NCBI RefSeq assembly: GCF_001514195.1
Contig: NZ_KQ948734.1
Span: 1,245,076-1,309,075 of the forward strand
Reading direction: 5' to 3'
Source: Streptomyces griseorubiginosus
GTDB taxonomy: Bacteria; Actinomycetota; Actinomycetes; Streptomycetales; Streptomycetaceae
DNA: 64,000 nt
The position numbers were made by a program, and so were the translations under genes. The stretch's first letter is position 1; the number at the start of each line of letters is the position of its first letter. Of the stretch, positions 8,581-16,274 are shown piece by piece. The notes beneath the pieces were generated by a model. The model ran no database searches. It worked only from the letters and a program-made list of their open reading frames with translations, and was not told the origin of the DNA.

Positions 8581-9669
8581 ATGACGACGCCCACGATCGA
8601 GCTCAAGCCCTCGGCCTCGCCACTTTCCGACGCGGAGCGCGAGGCGATCCTGGCCAACCCCGGGTTCGGCCGCCACTTCACCGACCACATGGTGACGATC
8701 AAGTGGACCGAGGGCCGTGGCTGGCACGACGCCCAGCTCGTCCCGTACGCGCCGATCTCCCTCGACCCGGCCACCATGGTCCTGCACTACGCGCAGGAGA
8801 TCTTCGAGGGGCTCAAGGCCTACCGCCAGCCCGACGGGACCGTCGCCACCTTCCGGCCGGAGAAGAACGCCGAGCGCTTCCAGCGGTCCGCGCACCGGCT
8901 CGGCATGCCGGAGCTGCCCGTCGAGACCTTCATCGAGGCCTGTGACGTGCTGGTCCAGCAGGACGAGGCCTGGGTCCCGGCGCACGGCGGCGAGGAGTCC
9001 CTCTACCTGCGCCCCTTCATGATCGCCACCGAGGTCGGCCTGGGCGTCAAGCCGGCCAACGAGTACCTCTTCCTGGTCATCGCCTCGCCGGCCGGCGCCT
9101 ACTTCCCCGGCGGCGTCAAGCCGGTCTCGATCTGGCTCTCCGAGGACCGCGTCCGCGCCGTCCCGGGCGGCATGGGCGACGCCAAGACCGGCGGCAACTA
9201 CGCCGCGTCCCTCCTCGCCCAGGCCGAGGCCGCCACCAAGGGCTGCGACCAGGTCTGCTACCTGGACGCGGTCGAGCACACCTGGGTCGAGGAGCTCGGC
9301 GGCATGAACCTGTACTTCGTGTACGGGGACCGGATCGTCACCCCCACCCTCACCGGCTCGATCCTGGAGGGCGTCACCCGTGACTCCCTGCTGGCCGTCG
9401 CCCGCGACCTCGGCTACACCTCCGAGGAGGGCCGGGTCTCCGTCGACCAGTGGCAGCGCGACTCCGAGAACGGCACCCTGACCGAGGTCTTCGCCTGCGG
9501 TACGGCGGCTGTGATCACCCCGGTCGGCACGGTCAAGCGCGCGAGCGCCGAGTGGCAGCAGTCCGGCGGTGAGCCCGGCGAGGTCACCCTGCGGCTGCGC
9601 CGGGCCCTGCTGGACATCCAGCGCGGCACGGCCGAGGACAAGCACGGCTGGATGCACAAGCTGGGCTGA
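8581..9669 (+). CDS. ilvE: Branched-chain amino acid aminotransferase
   Basis: 362-residue fold-type IV PLP transaminase performing the last, reversible step of leucine, isoleucine and valine synthesis with glutamate as donor. The Schiff-base lysine is K202 in the motif KTGGNYAAS, and [11 protein letters not shown] and the [10 protein letters not shown] loop are conserved. ATG 8581 is chosen over the upstream in-frame start because GAAGGA sits at a good distance before it. The 197 bp between the leuB terminator and this gene contains no other gene; I saw no leader peptide there that I would defend. Confidence 0.96.
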   Translation: MTTPTIELKPSASPLSDAEREAILANPGFGRHFTDHMVTIKWTEGRGWHDAQLVPYAPISLDPATMVLHYAQEIFEGLKAYRQPDGTVATFRPEKNAERFQRSAHRLGMPELPVETFIEACDVLVQQDEAWVPAHGGEESLYLRPFMIATEVGLGVKPANEYLFLVIASPAGAYFPGGVKPVSIWLSEDRVRAVPGGMGDAKTGGNYAASLLAQAEAATKGCDQVCYLDAVEHTWVEELGGMNLYFVYGDRIVTPTLTGSILEGVTRDSLLAVARDLGYTSEEGRVSVDQWQRDSENGTLTEVFACGTAAVITPVGTVKRASAEWQQSGGEPGEVTLRLRRALLDIQRGTAEDKHGWMHKLG

Positions 9670-9728
9670 GCCCCGAGCGCGGTTGAGCCCTGAGCTGGGC
9701 TGAGTGCACCCCGCGCTCCCATCCTGGC

Positions 9729-9764
9729 CGGCCCCGGTTTCCGTCACGACGGAAGCCGGGGCCG
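9729..9764 (+). terminator. Terminator after ilvE
   Basis: 16-bp stem with one G-T wobble and a CACG loop, starting 60 bp downstream of the ilvE stop. Confidence 0.82.
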
Positions 9765-9806
9765 TTGCCATGTCCGGGGCCGTTGCGATGTCCGGGGCCC
9801 TGTCGG

Positions 9807-9843
9807 TTAGAGTGGCGCTCTAAAAGTTAGAGCAGCGTTCTAA
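9807..9843. promoter_or_regulatory. Two tandem TetR-type operators before the urease-like operon
   Basis: TTAGAG-TGGCG-CTCTAA (9807-9823) is a perfect inverted repeat, and TTAGAG-CAGCG-TTCTAA (9827-9843) has one mismatch. Their centres are exactly 20 bp apart, two helical turns, so both would face the same side of the DNA. They end 14 bp before the ureAB start codon and probably overlap the promoter. The TetR gene at the end of the same operon is the obvious candidate ligand-responsive repressor. Confidence 0.65.
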
Positions 9844-9857
9844 GTGAAGGGGACGAC

Positions 9858-10553
9858 ATGCGGCTGACTCCCACCGAGCGCGACCGGCTGCTGCTGTTCG
9901 GGGCCGCCGAGCTGGCCAGGGCGCGCCGGTCCCGTGGACTGCGGCTGAACGTCCCGGAGGCGACCGCGCTCATCGCGGACACCGTGTGCGAGGCCGCCCG
10001 GGACGGGGTGCGGCTGGCCGAGGCCGTCGAGCGGGCGCGGTCGGTGCTCGGGCCGGACGACGTGCTGCCCGGCGTCGCCGACGTCGTCACCGAGGTGCAT
10101 GTCGAGGCGGTCTTCGAGGACGGCTCACGGCTCGCGGTCGTGAGCGATCCGATCCGCGGGGGCCTGGGCGACGCGGCCCCGGGCGCGCTGCTGCCGGGTC
10201 CGGCGCACGCCGAACCGGAGGCGGTCGTACGGCTGACCGTCACCAACACGGCCAGCGTGCCCGTCTCCGTCACCTCCCACTTCCACTTCTTCGAGGCCAA
10301 CCCGCGGCTCGACTTCCCCCGGGCCGCGGCCTACGGGATGCGGCTCGCCGTCCCCGCCGGGTCCTCCGTGCGCTTCGGGCCGGGCGAGAGCGTGCGGGTC
10401 GGCCTGCTGCCCATCGGCGGCGAGCGCGTCGCCATCGGCTTCGCGGGCCTCGTGGACGGCCCGCTGGACGCGCCGGGAGCGCGGGAAGAGGCCCTGCGGA
10501 GGGCTGCGGCCTGCGGATACCTGGGCGTGCGTGACGAGGAGGTCCCGCGATGA
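9858..10553 (+). CDS. ureAB: Urease gamma/beta subunit fusion
   Basis: 231-residue fusion of the two small urease subunits. Residues 1-100 are UreA-like (MRLTPTERDRLLLF, then LRLNVPEATALI and ending SDPIRGG), and residues about 118-220 are UreB-like (RLTVTNT, SHFHFFEANPRLDFPR, RFGPGE). A GAAGGGG Shine-Dalgarno precedes ATG 9858. It is the first gene of an operon with ureC and agmatine deiminase and overlaps the next tiny ORF by ATGA. No ureE, ureF, ureG or ureD is present, so nickel insertion would depend on genes elsewhere, if the partner alpha subunit is a nickel enzyme at all. Confidence 0.9.
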   Translation: MRLTPTERDRLLLFGAAELARARRSRGLRLNVPEATALIADTVCEAARDGVRLAEAVERARSVLGPDDVLPGVADVVTEVHVEAVFEDGSRLAVVSDPIRGGLGDAAPGALLPGPAHAEPEAVVRLTVTNTASVPVSVTSHFHFFEANPRLDFPRAAAYGMRLAVPAGSSVRFGPGESVRVGLLPIGGERVAIGFAGLVDGPLDAPGAREEALRRAAACGYLGVRDEEVPR

Positions 10554-10648
10554 ACGGCGCCGCCGTCGTACACCCGTCCCCGCCGCCGCTTCCAGCTGAC
10601 GGTGAACTCCCCGACCTGGCTGCCCGCTCCGAGGAGGTCGTCCGATGA
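10550..10648 (+). CDS. Possible 32-aa coupled mini-ORF between ureAB and ureC
   Basis: ATG 10550 overlaps the ureAB stop (ATGA) and its own stop overlaps the ureC start (ATGA at 10645-10648). The 32-residue product begins MNGAAVVHP and is Pro-rich. GAGGAGGTC before its start and GAGGAGGTCGTCCG before ureC give each gene a Shine-Dalgarno. It may be only a translational coupler, a relic of a longer insert, or a real small subunit. I cannot assign a function. Confidence 0.4.
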   Translation: MNGAAVVHPSPPPLPADGELPDLAARSEEVVR

Positions 10649-12357
10649 GCCGTCCCGGTGGGCATCCCGCCGAAGCCAGGCGGCTCACGCCCCGCGAGTA
10701 CGCCGCCACCCACGGCCCACGTGCCGGAGACCGGGTGCGCCTCGGGGACTCCGGGCTGGTGATCCGGGTCGAGGAGGACTCGCAGCGGTACGGCGACGAG
10801 TTCCTCGCCGGGTTCGGCAAGACCGCGCGGGACGGGCTGCACCTCAAGGCCGCCGCCGTACGGGAGACCTGTGACGTCGTGGTCAGCAACGTCGTCGTGA
10901 TCGACGCCGTGCTGGGCATCCGCAAGGTCTCCATCGGGATCAGGGAAGGGCGGATCTGCGCGATCGGGCGGGCCGGCAACCCCGACACCCTCGACGGCGT
11001 GGACGTGGTCGTCGGCACCGGCACGTCCATCGTGTCCGGTGAGGGGCTCATCGCCACCGCCGGAGCCGTCGACACCCATGTCCACCTGCTGTCGCCGCGG
11101 ATCATGGAGGCCTCGCTGGCGTCCGGGGTGACCACGATCATCGGGCAGGAGTTCGGGCCCGTGTGGGGCGTCGGGGTCAACTCGCCCTGGGCCCTCAAGC
11201 ACGCCTTCGGCGCCTTCGACGCCTGGCCGGTCAACATCGGCTTCCTGGGCCGGGGTTCGTCCTCCGACCCGGCCCCCCTGGTCGAGGCCCTCGCCGAGGG
11301 CGGCGCCTCCGGCTTCAAGGTGCACGAGGACATGGGCGCCCACACCCGCGCCCTGGACACCGCCCTGCGGGTCGCCGAGGAGCACGACGTCCAAGTCGCC
11401 CTGCACAGCGACGGGTTGAACGAGTGCCTGTCCGTCGAGGACACCCTGAGAGTGCTGGAGGGCCGGACCATCCACGCCTTCCACATCGAGGGCTGCGGCG
11501 GCGGCCATGTGCCGAACGTGCTGAAGATGGCCGGCGTCCCGAACGTCATCGGCTCCTCCACCAACCCGACCCTGCCCTTCGGCCGGGACGCCGTCGCCGA
11601 GCACTACGGCATGATCGTCTCCGTCCACGGCCTCAAGCCCGACCTCCCCGGCGACGCCGCCCTGGCCCGCGACCGCATCCGCGCCGGGACCATGGGCGCC
11701 GAGGACGTGCTGCACGACCTGGGCGCGATCGGCATCACCTCGTCGGACGCGCAGGGCATGGGGCGCGCGGGGGAGACGGTCCGCCGTACCTTCGCCATGG
11801 CCGGGAAGATGAAGGCCGAGTCCGGCGCCCCGGACGACGGCCACGACAACGAGCGGGTCCTGCGCTACATCGCCAAGCTGACCGTCAACCCGGCCATCGC
11901 GCACGGCCTTTCGCACGAGGTCGGCTCGATCGAGGTCGGCAAGCTCGCCGACATCGTGCTGTGGCGGCCGGAGTACTTCGGTGCCAAGCCGCAACTGGTC
12001 CTGAAGTCCGGCTTCCCGGCCTACGGCGTGGTCGGCGACCCCGGCGCGGCCACCGACACCTGTGAACCCCTGGTGCTGGGACCGCAGTTCGGGGCGCACG
12101 GCGCCACCCCCGCCGAGATCTCCGTCGCCTTCGTCGCGCAGGCCGCCCTGGACCAGGGCCACGACCTGATGCCGACCCGCAGGAGAAGGGTCGCCGTCCG
12201 CGGCACCCGTGGCATCGGACCGGCCGACCTGCGCCTCAACTCCCGTACCGGAGCGGTGGACGTGGACCAGCGCACCGGCCTGGTGACGCTGGACGGCGAG
12301 CCGCTGCACTCCGAGCCGGCCGACTCCGTCTCCCTCAACCGCCTGTACTTCCTCTAG
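10645..12357 (+). CDS. ureC: Divergent urease alpha subunit (UreC-like amidohydrolase)
   Basis: 570 residues, full UreC length. All metal ligands are kept: H145 and H147 in DTHVH, carbamylated-lysine position K225 and H227 in FKVHEDM, H254 in LHSDGLNE, H280 in FHIEGCGGGH, and D368 in TSSDAQGMG. The pocket is not canonical. The flap Cys (C319 in Klebsiella numbering) is V327 while the catalytic His next to it is kept (H328). The Trp after KxHED is M230, the Gly-rich GGGTGP loop is replaced by GQEFGP, and the HAT-containing loop after it is shortened. The protein is therefore probably a binuclear amidohydrolase whose substrate may not be free urea. It overlaps the previous mini-ORF and is 16 bp from agmatine deiminase. 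Confidence 0.85.
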   Translation: MSRPGGHPAEARRLTPREYAATHGPRAGDRVRLGDSGLVIRVEEDSQRYGDEFLAGFGKTARDGLHLKAAAVRETCDVVVSNVVVIDAVLGIRKVSIGIREGRICAIGRAGNPDTLDGVDVVVGTGTSIVSGEGLIATAGAVDTHVHLLSPRIMEASLASGVTTIIGQEFGPVWGVGVNSPWALKHAFGAFDAWPVNIGFLGRGSSSDPAPLVEALAEGGASGFKVHEDMGAHTRALDTALRVAEEHDVQVALHSDGLNECLSVEDTLRVLEGRTIHAFHIEGCGGGHVPNVLKMAGVPNVIGSSTNPTLPFGRDAVAEHYGMIVSVHGLKPDLPGDAALARDRIRAGTMGAEDVLHDLGAIGITSSDAQGMGRAGETVRRTFAMAGKMKAESGAPDDGHDNERVLRYIAKLTVNPAIAHGLSHEVGSIEVGKLADIVLWRPEYFGAKPQLVLKSGFPAYGVVGDPGAATDTCEPLVLGPQFGAHGATPAEISVAFVAQAALDQGHDLMPTRRRRVAVRGTRGIGPADLRLNSRTGAVDVDQRTGLVTLDGEPLHSEPADSVSLNRLYFL

Positions 12358-12373
12358 GACCCGTGGACCTGTC

Positions 12374-13399
12374 ATGACCTACCGCATGCCGCCCGAGTGG
12401 GCCCCGCACGAGCGCACCTGGATGGCCTGGCCCGGCCCCAACCCCACCTTCACCGACGACGAGGAGCTGGCCGGGGCCCGCGCCGCCTGGGCCTGCGTCG
12501 CCCGCGCGGTGCGCCGCTTCGAGCCGGTGACGATGGTGCACGGCCCGGGACACGGCGACTCCGCCCGCGAACTGCTCGGCCCGGACGTCGAGTTGGTGGA
12601 GCGCGAGCTGGACGACGCGTGGATGCGGGACATCGGCCCGACCTTCGTCCATGACGAGAAGGGCCGACTCGCCGCCGTGGACTGGGTGTTCAACGGCTGG
12701 GGCGGCCAGGACTGGGCCCGCTGGGAGCACGACGCGAAGATCGCCCGTCAGGTGGCGGACCTCGCCGGGGTACCGGTGCTCGGCAGCCCGCTGGTCAACG
12801 AGGGCGGCGCGATCCACGTCGACGGCGAGGGCACCGTCCTGCTCACCGACACCGTCCAGCTCGGTGCCGGCCGCAACCCCGGCTGGACCCGGGAGCAGGT
12901 CGAGGCGGAGATCCACGCCAAGCTCGGCACCACCAAGGCGATCTGGCTCCCGCGCGGCCTCGCCGGCGACTACGGCAGGTACGGCACCCAGGGACACGTC
13001 GACATCGTGGCCGCCTTCGCCCGCCCGGGCGTGGTCGTGGCCCACCACCAGCCCGATCCGGCGCACCCGGACCACGAGGTGACCAGGGAGATCGTGGGCC
13101 TGTTGAAGTCGGCGACCGACGCCCGGGGCCGCCGCCTGGAGGTCGTCGAGGTGCCCGCGCCGACCGTCCTGGAGGCCGACGGCCACTGGGTCGACTACTC
13201 CTACATCAACCACTACCTCTGCAACGGCGGCGTCGTGCTCTGCGGCTTCGACGACCCGCGCGACGAGCAGGCGGCCGGGATCTTCCGGCGACTGTTCCCC
13301 GAGCGGACGGTCACGCTGGTCGACGCCCGGACCGTGTTCGCGGGCGGGGGCGGCATCCACTGCATCACCCAGCAGCAGCCGAGGACGAAGGTCCGGTAG
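12374..13399 (+). CDS. Agmatine deiminase (peptidyl-arginine deiminase family)
   Basis: 341-residue member of the porphyromonas-type agmatine deiminase family, which converts agmatine to N-carbamoylputrescine and ammonia. It opens with MPPEWAPHERTWMAWP and has RDIGPTF, NEGGAIHVDGEGT, the catalytic-His segment GHVDIV, and the nucleophilic Cys in GGGGIHCITQQQP near the C-terminus. The gene is 16 bp from ureC and so almost certainly in the same mRNA. Its product is an N-substituted urea. No N-carbamoylputrescine amidase is encoded here, which is why the neighbouring divergent urease subunits are of interest. Confidence 0.9.
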   Translation: MTYRMPPEWAPHERTWMAWPGPNPTFTDDEELAGARAAWACVARAVRRFEPVTMVHGPGHGDSARELLGPDVELVERELDDAWMRDIGPTFVHDEKGRLAAVDWVFNGWGGQDWARWEHDAKIARQVADLAGVPVLGSPLVNEGGAIHVDGEGTVLLTDTVQLGAGRNPGWTREQVEAEIHAKLGTTKAIWLPRGLAGDYGRYGTQGHVDIVAAFARPGVVVAHHQPDPAHPDHEVTREIVGLLKSATDARGRRLEVVEVPAPTVLEADGHWVDYSYINHYLCNGGVVLCGFDDPRDEQAAGIFRRLFPERTVTLVDARTVFAGGGGIHCITQQQPRTKVR

Positions 13400-13414
13400 A
13401 ACAGAGAGGTGAAC

Positions 13415-13558
13415 GTGCTGACCTGCGCCGCGTGCGGAAGCCACCTGACCGAGCCTCCGCGACTCCTGCCCGAGTCGGCGCCGCGCCCGGAGTCCGACGC
13501 CTACGGCCCGTACGAGACGGACTTCCTGCCCGACGCCGTGCGCGTGACCGCCGTATGA
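13415..13558 (+). CDS. Small CxxC protein (47 aa) coupled to the TetR gene
   Basis: GTG 13415 follows AGAGAGG by five bases. The product starts MLTCAACGSHLTEPP, with one CxxC knuckle, and is acidic at the C-terminus. A GTG at 13409 is an alternative start. The stop overlaps the ATG of the TetR regulator (ATGA), so translation is coupled. It could be a half zinc-ribbon that dimerises or binds metal, but I do not recognise it. Confidence 0.55.
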   Translation: MLTCAACGSHLTEPPRLLPESAPRPESDAYGPYETDFLPDAVRVTAV

Positions 13559-14157
13559 GCACCCCGCGCCGCACCCCGGCCCCGCCGCGCGAGCGGATCC
13601 TCGCCGCCGCCATGGAGATGATCGCCGAACGGGGGCTGGAGAAGCTCACCATGGCCGCGCTCGGGCGTGAGGTCGGCATGAGCAGTGGGCACCTCCTCTA
13701 CTACTTCCGCACGAAGGACGAGCTGCTGCTCCAGACCCTGGAGTGGAGCGAGGGGCGGCTCGGCGTCGAGCGTGCCCGCCTGCTCACCCGCACGGCGACC
13801 GCCCGCGAACGGCTCGACGCGTATGTCGACCTGTACGTCCCCGACGGCCACCGCGACCCGCACTGGACCCTCTGGCTGGAGGTCTGGAACCGCTCGCAGA
13901 ACGCCGACGCCGACGCGCGTGACCGGCAGGCCGCCATCGAGGGAGCCTGGCACCGCGACCTGGTCGCCCTGATCGCGCAGGGGGTCTCGCGGACGGAGTT
14001 CCGGGCCGTGGACCCGGACCGCTTCGCGACCCGGCTGCGGGCCCTGCTCGACGGGTTCTCCATTCACGTGGCGATCGGGCTGCGCGGCACGGACCGGGGG
14101 ATGATTCTCGGCCACGTACGGGATTTCCTGGACGAGAGCCTCCTCGCGGACGCGTGA
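13555..14157 (+). CDS. TetR-family transcriptional regulator (BetI-like)
   Basis: 200 residues. The N-terminal helix-turn-helix covers residues about 12-60 (RERILAAAMEMIAERG, then VGMSSGHLLYYFRTKDEL, typical TetR), and the rest is a helical ligand-binding and dimerisation domain with a BetI-type C-terminal pattern. ATG 13555 overlaps the stop of the 47-aa ORF. As last gene of the operon it probably autoregulates it through the paired palindromes at 9807-9843. Agmatine, putrescine or a guanidino compound would be logical effectors, by inference only. Confidence 0.85.
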   Translation: MSTPRRTPAPPRERILAAAMEMIAERGLEKLTMAALGREVGMSSGHLLYYFRTKDELLLQTLEWSEGRLGVERARLLTRTATARERLDAYVDLYVPDGHRDPHWTLWLEVWNRSQNADADARDRQAAIEGAWHRDLVALIAQGVSRTEFRAVDPDRFATRLRALLDGFSIHVAIGLRGTDRGMILGHVRDFLDESLLADA

Positions 14158-14219
14158 CCTCGCGCCCGGTTCGTCCGCACCGGTTTCGGCACCTGCGAGG
14201 GCGTCGCCCGGCGACCCTG

Positions 14220-14285
14220 CCCACCGCCACCGCCACCGCCACCGCCACCGCCCCCATCACCGCCACCGCCACCGCCACCGCCCCC
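14220..14285. repeat. CACCGC hexanucleotide microsatellite
   Basis: About ten CACCGC units with one interruption (CCCATCACCGC), located in the intergenic region between tetR and the cimA leader. Every frame through it is open (Thr-Ala or Val-Ala dipeptides), which creates false ORFs. Confidence 0.8.
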
Positions 14286-14406
14286 GACGCCGACCCGCAC
14301 CCGCACCTGCGCCCGCGACCCCGGCAACCGGCACCGCCGACCCCGGGATGACCAGCGCACTGTTCGCATCCTGAGACGGAGGGTGAGCGTGGGGTCGGTT
14401 CTGTGC

Positions 14407-14412
14407 CAGACT
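14407..14412 (+). promoter_or_regulatory. -10 hexamer CAGACT of the cimA leader transcript
   Basis: CAGACT lies exactly six bases before GTG 14419, the layout seen at other leaderless genes in this window. No convincing -35 element is visible; TGAGCG at 14384-14389 has a 17-bp spacing. Confidence 0.45.
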
Positions 14413-14418
14413 GCCCCC

Positions 14419-14469
14419 GTGCTCTCGTTCGCCATGATTATTGGCAGCAGGCGCGCCGGTCCGCAGTGA
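14419..14469 (+). CDS. Candidate regulatory leader peptide of cimA (16 aa)
   Basis: Leaderless GTG ORF encoding MLSFAMIIGSRRAGPQ. It contains two consecutive ATT isoleucine codons, which are very rare in this genome (ATC is the normal Ile codon), about 85 bases before a terminator-like hairpin that precedes cimA. CimA makes citramalate, a precursor of isoleucine, so ribosome stalling at Ile-Ile when charged tRNA-Ile is scarce would be a logical signal. An internal ATG at 14434 could be an alternative start. Confidence 0.5.
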   Translation: MLSFAMIIGSRRAGPQ

Positions 14470-14524
14470 CCGCCACGTACGACCAGGTACGGGTGGACAC
14501 CGTCGTCCTCGACCCGCGCGCAGA

Positions 14525-14549
14525 CCTCTCGCACCCGCGAGGGGTTTTT
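14525..14549 (+). terminator. Candidate attenuator hairpin before cimA
   Basis: CCTCTCGC-ACCC-GCGAGGGG, an 8-bp stem with one wobble, directly followed by TTTTT and then a second T5 run after CGC. It lies 113 bp before the cimA start and after the Ile-Ile mini-ORF. A T-rich tract is unusual in this GC context, which makes a true intrinsic terminator likely. I did not find an unambiguous antiterminator pairing by eye. Confidence 0.55.
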
Positions 14550-14662
14550 CGCTTTTTCTGGCCCACCCGCAGCCGGAGGCGAGAGCGCGAGGGAGTATGT
14601 GGGGGCGGTGGAGCCGGTCATTCCGGTACGACCGAGATCCGATTCTCAGGAGCCTTCAGACC

Positions 14663-16267
14663 ATGACCGCAACCAGCGAGCTCGACGATCAGTTCCACGT
14701 CTTCGACACCACCCTGCGCGACGGCGCCCAGCGGGAGGGCATCAACCTCACCGTCGCGGACAAGCTGGCCATCGCACGGCACCTGGACGACTTCGGCGTG
14801 GGCTTCATCGAGGGCGGCTGGCCCGGCGCCAACCCGCGGGACACCGAGTTCTTCGCGCGGGCCCGTCAGGAGATCGACTTCAGGCACGCCCAGCTGGTCG
14901 CCTTCGGTGCGACCCGCCGGGCCGGGGCGAAGGCCTCCGAGGACCCGCAGGTCAAGGCCCTCCTGGACTCGGGCGCCGAGGTGATCACCCTGGTCGCCAA
15001 GTCCCACGACCGGCATGTCGAGCTGGCGCTCAGGACGACCCTGGACGAGAACCTGGAGATGGTCCGCGACACGGTGTCCTACCTGCGCGAGCAGGGCCGC
15101 CGGGTCTTCGTCGACTGCGAGCACTTCTTCGACGGCTACCGCGCCAACCCCGAGTACGCGAAGGCCGTCGTACGGGCCGCCTCGGAGGCCGGCGCCTCCG
15201 TGGTCATCCTCTGCGACACCAACGGCGGCATGCTCCCCGCGCAGATCCAGGCGGTCGTCGCCACCGTCCTCGCCGACACCGGCGCCCGGCTCGGCATCCA
15301 CGCCCAGGACGACACGGGCTGCGCGGTCGCCAACACCCTCGCCGCCGTGGACGCGGGCGCGACCCACGTCCAGTGCACGGCCAACGGCTACGGCGAGCGG
15401 GTCGGCAACGCCAACCTGTTCCCGGTGGTCGCCGCCCTGGAGCTGAAGTACGGCAAGAAGGTCCTCCCCGAGGGCAGGCTCCGCGAGATGACGCGGATCT
15501 CGCACGCCATCGCCGAGGTCGTCAACCTCACCCCCTCCACCCACCAGCCCTACGTCGGCGTCTCGGCCTTCGCCCACAAGGCCGGCCTGCACGCCTCCGC
15601 GATCAAGGTCGACCCGGACCTCTACCAGCACATCGACCCCGAGCAGGTCGGCAACACCATGCGGATGCTGGTCTCCGACATGGCGGGCCGCGCCTCGATC
15701 GAGCTCAAGGGCAAGGAACTCGGCGTCGACCTCGGCGGCGACCGCGAACTGGTCGGCCGGGTGGTGGAGCGGGTCAAGGAGCGCGAGCTCGAGGGCTACA
15801 CCTACGAGGCGGCGGACGCCTCCTTCGAACTCCTGCTGCGCGCCGAGGTCCAGGGCAAGCCCCTGAAGTACTTCGCCGTCGAGTCCTGGCGGGCGATCGT
15901 CGAGGACCGCCCCGACGGCAGCCACGCCAACGAGGCCACCGTGAAGCTCTTCGCCAAGGGCGAGCGGATCGTCGCCACGGCCGAGGGCAACGGCCCGGTG
16001 AACGCCCTGGACCGCGCCCTGCGCGTGGCCCTGGAGAAGATCTACCCGCAGCTCGCCAAGCTCGACCTCGTCGACTACAAGGTCCGCATCCTGGAGGGCG
16101 TGCACGGCACCCAGTCCACCACCCGCGTCCTGATCTCCACGTCGGACGGCTCCGGCGAGTGGTCCACGGTGGGCGTCGCGGAGAACGTGATCGCCGCCTC
16201 CTGGCAGGCCCTGGAGGACGCCTACACGTACGGCCTGCTGCGGGCCGGGGTGGAGCCCGCGGAGTAG
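14663..16267 (+). CDS. cimA: Citramalate synthase
   Basis: 534-residue HMG-CoA-lyase-like TIM-barrel enzyme (DTTLRDGAQREG at residues 15-26) with a C-terminal LeuA-type regulatory domain (roughly residues 400-530, with VHGTQSTTRVLI). It condenses pyruvate and acetyl-CoA to (R)-citramalate, feeding 2-oxobutyrate and isoleucine synthesis. Length and the EGGWPGANPRDTEFF segment separate this family from 2-isopropylmalate synthase. ATG 14663 is preceded by CAGGAG. The 500 bp upstream (14158-14662) contains a microsatellite, a leader peptide candidate and an attenuator hairpin, but no other gene. Confidence 0.9.
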   Translation: MTATSELDDQFHVFDTTLRDGAQREGINLTVADKLAIARHLDDFGVGFIEGGWPGANPRDTEFFARARQEIDFRHAQLVAFGATRRAGAKASEDPQVKALLDSGAEVITLVAKSHDRHVELALRTTLDENLEMVRDTVSYLREQGRRVFVDCEHFFDGYRANPEYAKAVVRAASEAGASVVILCDTNGGMLPAQIQAVVATVLADTGARLGIHAQDDTGCAVANTLAAVDAGATHVQCTANGYGERVGNANLFPVVAALELKYGKKVLPEGRLREMTRISHAIAEVVNLTPSTHQPYVGVSAFAHKAGLHASAIKVDPDLYQHIDPEQVGNTMRMLVSDMAGRASIELKGKELGVDLGGDRELVGRVVERVKERELEGYTYEAADASFELLLRAEVQGKPLKYFAVESWRAIVEDRPDGSHANEATVKLFAKGERIVATAEGNGPVNALDRALRVALEKIYPQLAKLDLVDYKVRILEGVHGTQSTTRVLISTSDGSGEWSTVGVAENVIAASWQALEDAYTYGLLRAGVEPAE

Positions 16268-16274
16268 CCTCCGC

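Noticed and set aside
10645..12357. Calling ureC an ordinary urease
   Set aside because: Metal ligands agree, but several substrate-pocket positions and the accessory genes are missing, so I describe it as urease-like.
14218..14290. Ala-Val / Thr-Ala dipeptide-repeat proteins
   Set aside because: All frames of the CACCGC microsatellite are open; there is no conserved sequence around it.
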